From the NCBI GenBank assembly GCA_046297455.1, contig JBKBIT010000015.1, positions 1 to 64,000 on the forward strand: DNA of 64,000 nt, written 5' to 3'. Position 1 is the stretch's first letter, and each line of letters opens with the position of its first letter. The position numbers and the translations under genes were made by a program. The notes beneath the pieces were generated by a model. It was not told the DNA's origin and made no database searches. It was given only the letters and a program-made list of their open reading frames with translations. Source of the DNA: ZYF759 sp046297455 (GTDB taxonomy: Bacteria > Pseudomonadota > Alphaproteobacteria > Rhizobiales > Rhizobiaceae). This document shows positions 60,661 to 64,000 of the stretch, in pieces.

Positions 60661-62013
60661 ATGCCGGGAACTATCCTCCTCAAGAACGCCTCGCACCTCG
60701 TCACCATGGACGACGACCGACGCGAACTGTCCGATGTGGACATCCTGATCGACGGCAACAGGATCGCACATGTCGGGCGCGTCGAAGCCGACAGGGCCGT
60801 GGGCGAGACCATCGACATGTCCGGCAAGATTGTCCTGCCCGGTCTCGTCAACACGCATCATCACATGTACCAGAGCCTGACCCGCGCGGTGCCTGCCGCG
60901 CAGGATGTCGAGCTGTTCGGCTGGCTGAAGCGGCTTTATGGCATCTGGGCAGGGCTAACGCCCGAGATGGTGCGCGTTTCCACCCAGACGGCCATGGCAG
61001 AGCTTATCCTTTCGGGCTGCACGACCAGCTCGGACCATCTCTACATCTTTCCAAATGGCTGCCGCCTGGACGACTCGATCGAGGGCGCCCACGAGATCGG
61101 CATGCGTTTTCACGCCAGCCGAGGCTCCATGAGCGTCGGCGAGAGCGATGGCGGCTTGCCGCCCGATGCACTGACGGAAAACGAGCAGGCTATCCTCGCT
61201 GACAGCCAGCGTTTGGTCGAAGAGTTTCACGACCCGCAGGACGGGGCCATGCTGCGCATCGCACTGGCGCCCTGCTCACCTTTCTCGGTCTCCCGGGACC
61301 TGATGCGCGAAGCCGCGCATATGGCGCGTCACTATGGCGTCAGCCTGCACACGCATCTGGCGGAGAATGACAACGACGTTGCCTATTCGTTGGAAAAGTT
61401 CGGCATGACGCCGGCTCAGTATGCCGAGGATCTTGGATGGGTAGGGCACGATGTGTGGCATGCGCATTGTGTCAAGCTTGACCGGCCCGGCATCTCGCTT
61501 TTCGCGCGCACCGGTACGGGTGTGGCCCACTGCCCTTGCTCCAACATGCGGCTGGCGTCGGGCATCGCGCCGATCCGCGCCATGCTGGCAGAAGGGGTAC
61601 CCGTCGGTCTGGGTGTCGATGGATCTGCTTCCAACGACAGTGGCCACATGCTCGACGAGGTACGCCAGGCGATGCTGCTGCAGCGCGTCGGTCATGGCCC
61701 CGACGCCATGAGTGCCCGCACCGCGCTGGAACTGGCCACGCGTGGCGGGGCAAGGGTGTTGAACCGGAGCGACATCGGCCAGATCGCCGAAGGCAAGTGT
61801 GCAGATATCGTGGCCTTCGACCTGGAGGCGATCGGTCTCGCCGGCGCACTCCACGATCCCGTGGCAGGTCTCGTATTCGGCAAGCCGGACCGGGTTTCCT
61901 TTTCGATGATCAACGGCCGCGTCGTCGTCTCCAATGGCCAACTGGCAACGCTTGATCTTCCAAGCCTCGTTCGCCGTCACAACGCGCTGGCGGCTCAATT
62001 GCTGGGAGCCTGA
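60661..62013 (+). CDS. 8-oxoguanine deaminase-like amidohydrolase
   Basis: 450 residues from ATG 60661, chosen over 60655 because GGAG is then seven bases upstream. Metal ligands are in NTHHHMYQSLTRAVP, SLHTHLAENDNDVAYS, DVWHAHCVKLD and VGLGVDGSASNDSGHM. FGWLKRLYGIWAGLTPEM and APCSPFSVSRDLMREAAHMA are characteristic of the 8-oxoguanine deaminase / hydroxy-triazine aminohydrolase group. It would hydrolyse an amino group from a purine or triazine. The end overlaps the LysR gene by 19 bases on the other strand. Confidence 0.88.
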   Translation: MPGTILLKNASHLVTMDDDRRELSDVDILIDGNRIAHVGRVEADRAVGETIDMSGKIVLPGLVNTHHHMYQSLTRAVPAAQDVELFGWLKRLYGIWAGLTPEMVRVSTQTAMAELILSGCTTSSDHLYIFPNGCRLDDSIEGAHEIGMRFHASRGSMSVGESDGGLPPDALTENEQAILADSQRLVEEFHDPQDGAMLRIALAPCSPFSVSRDLMREAAHMARHYGVSLHTHLAENDNDVAYSLEKFGMTPAQYAEDLGWVGHDVWHAHCVKLDRPGISLFARTGTGVAHCPCSNMRLASGIAPIRAMLAEGVPVGLGVDGSASNDSGHMLDEVRQAMLLQRVGHGPDAMSARTALELATRGGARVLNRSDIGQIAEGKCADIVAFDLEAIGLAGALHDPVAGLVFGKPDRVSFSMINGRVVVSNGQLATLDLPSLVRRHNALAAQLLGA

Positions 62014-62936
62014 GCTGCAAAGCCCGGCTGCTTGGCAGCAAAATCCGAAAGATGGAGCTTCAGCAGTTCGAGCAGTGCCATGGTCGACAGCGGTGGAATC
62101 TGTCCGCGCGGCACCATCACCGAAATCGTTGCCGGATTGATGATGCCTCGTGCCAGCGGAACCCAGGCAAGGCGCCCCTCCTCGACGTCGCGCTCGACAC
62201 CCAGATGGGTGAGAAAGGCGATGCCCACGCCCGCCTTTACCAAGGCCTTGAGCATTCCGGGCCGTTCGGCCCGTGCCACGATCTGGGTCATGCCGGTATA
62301 TTCGGCCAGGAGATGCTGCAGTCCGGAATGCTTGAGCCAGGACTCGCCTGGAATGACCAGCGGATACTGGGCGCATTCCCCCACCGTGACCGTCTTGAAG
62401 CGGGCTATCGGATGATCGAGAGGGCAGATCACGCCGAGCGGCGAACGCACCGTGTGCACCACGTCGGCGCGGATCGAATTTGCGACGTCGAAGGCGATGA
62501 CGACATCGGCTTCCTTGGCGAAGAGTTCCGTCGTGATGCGGTGGTTGTCACCCGATATCAGCGAATATTCCACCAGCGGAAACCTCAAATGCAACTCGCT
62601 GAGTGCGCGCGGAAGGATATCTTCGGTAATGCTTTCGGCAGCCGCGATGCGGATCGTGCCACGCACGCCGCCCCGCAACTCGCCGACCTTCTGCCGCATC
62701 GCGGCAACCTCGCGGTTCCATCGACGGATGTAGGAGAGCAGCAGCTCGCCCGCCGCAGTCGGGCGAATGCCCCGCGGCAGCCGTTCGAACAGCTCGACCC
62801 CCATCTCGTCTTCCAGTTGCAGCAACTGCCGATTGATTGCCGACGAAGCGATGTTCAGCGTTTCAGCAGCCTTCCGGATGGAGCCGTCACGCACCGCCTG
62901 ATCAAAATAGAGCAGCCCTGTTCGCAGCATCGCCAT
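61995..62936 (-). CDS. LysR-family transcriptional regulator
   Basis: 313 residues. The N-terminal helix-turn-helix (YFDQAVRDGSIRKAAETLNI, ASSAINRQLLQLEDEMGVEL, FERLPRGIRPTAAGELLLSY) is intact, followed by the substrate-binding domain (IRIAAAESITEDILPRALSE, VVIAFDVA). It is divergent from the ABC importer starting at 63114 and probably regulates it, by the usual LysR arrangement. The inducer is not readable. Confidence 0.9.
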   Translation of the reverse strand: MAMLRTGLLYFDQAVRDGSIRKAAETLNIASSAINRQLLQLEDEMGVELFERLPRGIRPTAAGELLLSYIRRWNREVAAMRQKVGELRGGVRGTIRIAAAESITEDILPRALSELHLRFPLVEYSLISGDNHRITTELFAKEADVVIAFDVANSIRADVVHTVRSPLGVICPLDHPIARFKTVTVGECAQYPLVIPGESWLKHSGLQHLLAEYTGMTQIVARAERPGMLKALVKAGVGIAFLTHLGVERDVEEGRLAWVPLARGIINPATISVMVPRGQIPPLSTMALLELLKLHLSDFAAKQPGFAAQAPSN

Positions 62937-63113
62937 TGATCTCTCCCGCCTGTAAACTGATGCCGAAATTAGCGCGCAAAGTTGCAAATTTGCTGCTGGT
63001 GCCAACGATGGAGCGGTGTTTAGCTGTCTCACGTACCATGTATTGGTACATCCCGTTGCGCAAGCGCCCACTTGTCGCGAGCAGTAATCCTGACAGCTCA
63101 AGGGGTCGGACAG

Positions 63114-63929
63114 ATGAATGCAATGACCGGTCCGGGACACCGTGACCTCATGCAGCGATCGGCGAAACCAGCCATTTCGCTGTCCGGCATCGACATGGCC
63201 TTTCCGGGCAAGTCCGGCACGGTCGTGGCGCTGTCGGGCGTCACGATCGACCTCGAACGCAACAGCTTCGTGTCCATCATCGGCCGCAGCGGCTGCGGCA
63301 AGTCGACCTTGCTGCGCATCATTTCCGGCCTCATTGCCCAGACGGCCGGGACGGTCTCGGTCATGGGCAAGTCGACGACGGACTACCAGCGCGAACGCAG
63401 GTTCGGCTTCGTCTTTCAGGACGCCAGCCTGTTTCCCTGGAAGACTGCCGCCGAAAACATTCGCCTCCCTCTTGATATCCTGAAGATAGGCTCGCCTTCC
63501 GACCGCCGGAAAAAGGTGAAGGAACTCCTTCGCCTGGTGCGGCTGGAAGGGTTCGGGGATCACTACCCGGCGCAATTGTCGGGCGGCATGCGCCAGCGCG
63601 TCGCCATTGCCCGCGCGCTCGCCTACGAGCCGGAAATTCTCCTGATGGACGAACCCTTCGGCGCGCTTGACGAATTCACCCGCCGGGAGATGCACGAAGA
63701 ACTGATCCGAATCTGGCGTCACCGCCCGATGACGGTGCTGTTCGTCACCCATTCGCTGACCGAGGCCCTGTCGCTGTCGGATCGGATCGTGGTCATGGCA
63801 CCGCGTCCTGGCCGCATCCAGGCTGTGGTCGATGTCGCCGAACCGCGCCTGCCCGGCCGCGAAGCGCGGACCAGCGCCGCTCATTTGCGGCAACTCTCCG
63901 AACTCGAGGCTCTACTCGATGAGCAGTGA
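63114..63929 (+). CDS. NitT/TauT-type ABC importer ATPase
   Basis: 271 residues from ATG 63114. Walker A IIGRSGCGKSTLLRIISG, Q-loop FGFVFQDASLFPWKTAAENI, signature LSGGMRQRVAIARALAYEP, Walker B ILLMDEPFGALDEFTRREMH and LFVTHSLTEALSLSDRIVVM. The WKTA following the Q-loop and the lack of a TOBE domain are typical of SsuB/TauB/ThiZ. Substrates of this family are sulfonates, nitrate or pyrimidine/thiamine precursors. A LysR regulator is divergent, and the deaminase nearby suggests a purine-like or aromatic ligand. Confidence 0.9.
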   Translation: MNAMTGPGHRDLMQRSAKPAISLSGIDMAFPGKSGTVVALSGVTIDLERNSFVSIIGRSGCGKSTLLRIISGLIAQTAGTVSVMGKSTTDYQRERRFGFVFQDASLFPWKTAAENIRLPLDILKIGSPSDRRKKVKELLRLVRLEGFGDHYPAQLSGGMRQRVAIARALAYEPEILLMDEPFGALDEFTRREMHEELIRIWRHRPMTVLFVTHSLTEALSLSDRIVVMAPRPGRIQAVVDVAEPRLPGREARTSAAHLRQLSELEALLDEQ

Positions 63930-64000
63930 CGCCATTTCCGCGACCGATCGCCCGCGATCCAACAGGTTGAACAAGGCTATCAGCCGACTGCTAGACCTCG
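63919..64000 (+). CDS. Start of an ABC permease (cut by the window edge)
   Basis: ATG 63919 overlaps the ATPase stop by 11 bases. The first 27 codons (MSSDAISATDRPRSN...) give a polar cytoplasmic N-terminus without a membrane helix yet. The permease assignment is from position, because ATPase and permease genes of NitT/TauT importers are adjacent. Confidence 0.55.
   Translation, partial: MSSDAISATDRPRSNRLNKAISRLLDL

Noticed and set aside
62197..62212. ACACCCA-GA-TGGGTGA, a near copy of the regulon palindrome
   Set aside because: Lies inside the LysR coding sequence, has a mismatch and a GC-containing centre; probably chance.
1..64000. Mobile elements, tRNA-linked attachment sites or phage genes
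   Set aside because: Looked for transposase, integrase and long terminal inverted or direct repeats; none seen, so the junctions near 106 and 2480 cannot be tied to an element.

Overview
The window reads as one piece of a GC-rich alphaproteobacterial chromosome, most likely Hyphomicrobiales (Rhizobiales). This rests on an EcfG-type ECF sigma factor with matching GGAAC-N16/17-xGTT promoters, DUF3008 and GlsB stress proteins, LemA/DUF3137, and Potf-, sulfate- and NitT/TauT-type ABC importers. Genus is not resolved. I found no tRNA, rRNA, CRISPR array, insertion sequence or phage gene.

Layout. (1) 1-3.5 kb is rearranged: an RND efflux permease without its N-terminal third, then a head-to-head junction near 2480-2495 joining a 5'-truncated yciF-like gene to a 5'-truncated MscS channel gene. 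(2) 3.5-17.9 kb is a general-stress region: ECF sigma factor, short-chain dehydrogenase, DUF3008, GlsB, several tiny membrane proteins, a possible NepR-like peptide, two Crp/FNR regulators, a PQQ sugar dehydrogenase, a three-gene membrane dehydrogenase operon (gluconate-dehydrogenase type) with triheme cytochrome c, and a DUF2231 protein. About ten promoters here fit the EcfG consensus, two of them exactly. (3) 17.9-33.1 kb is the most unusual part: a LuxR-type regulator fused to an alpha/beta-hydrolase fold that has lost its catalytic Ser and His, DUF3137 + LemA, a four-gene operon of exported proteins (two SH3-like proteins, a transglutaminase-like protein lacking its Cys, a 1732-residue VWA protein) and four more small exported proteins. 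The promoters are linked by one palindrome, RTCACYCA-WW-TGRGTGAY, seen four times, mostly 58-61 bases from a start codon. I propose this as a regulon not described to my knowledge. (4) 33.1-46.1 kb is a surface-glycan cluster: GT-C and GT2 transferases, a broken methyltransferase, rmlB, WbqC, methyltransferases, a PglD-like acetyltransferase, a beta-propeller protein, GtrA, an HTTM-DCC1 fusion, rmlA and a WecE-type aminotransferase. RmlA, RmlB and WecE together would make dTDP-4-amino-4,6-dideoxygalactose. (5) 46.2-64 kb is catabolism and uptake: M20 hydrolases, two nucleoside hydrolases, an MTA/SAH-type deaminase beside a spermidine/putrescine-type ABC importer, an sbp-cysTWA sulfate importer, an 8-oxoguanine-deaminase-like hydrolase, a LysR regulator and the start of a NitT/TauT-type importer.

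Genes are tightly packed, with many 4-base ATGA/GTGA overlaps marking operons. The only long stretch without a supported gene is 54921-55563. All homology calls were made by eye from motifs; no searches were run.
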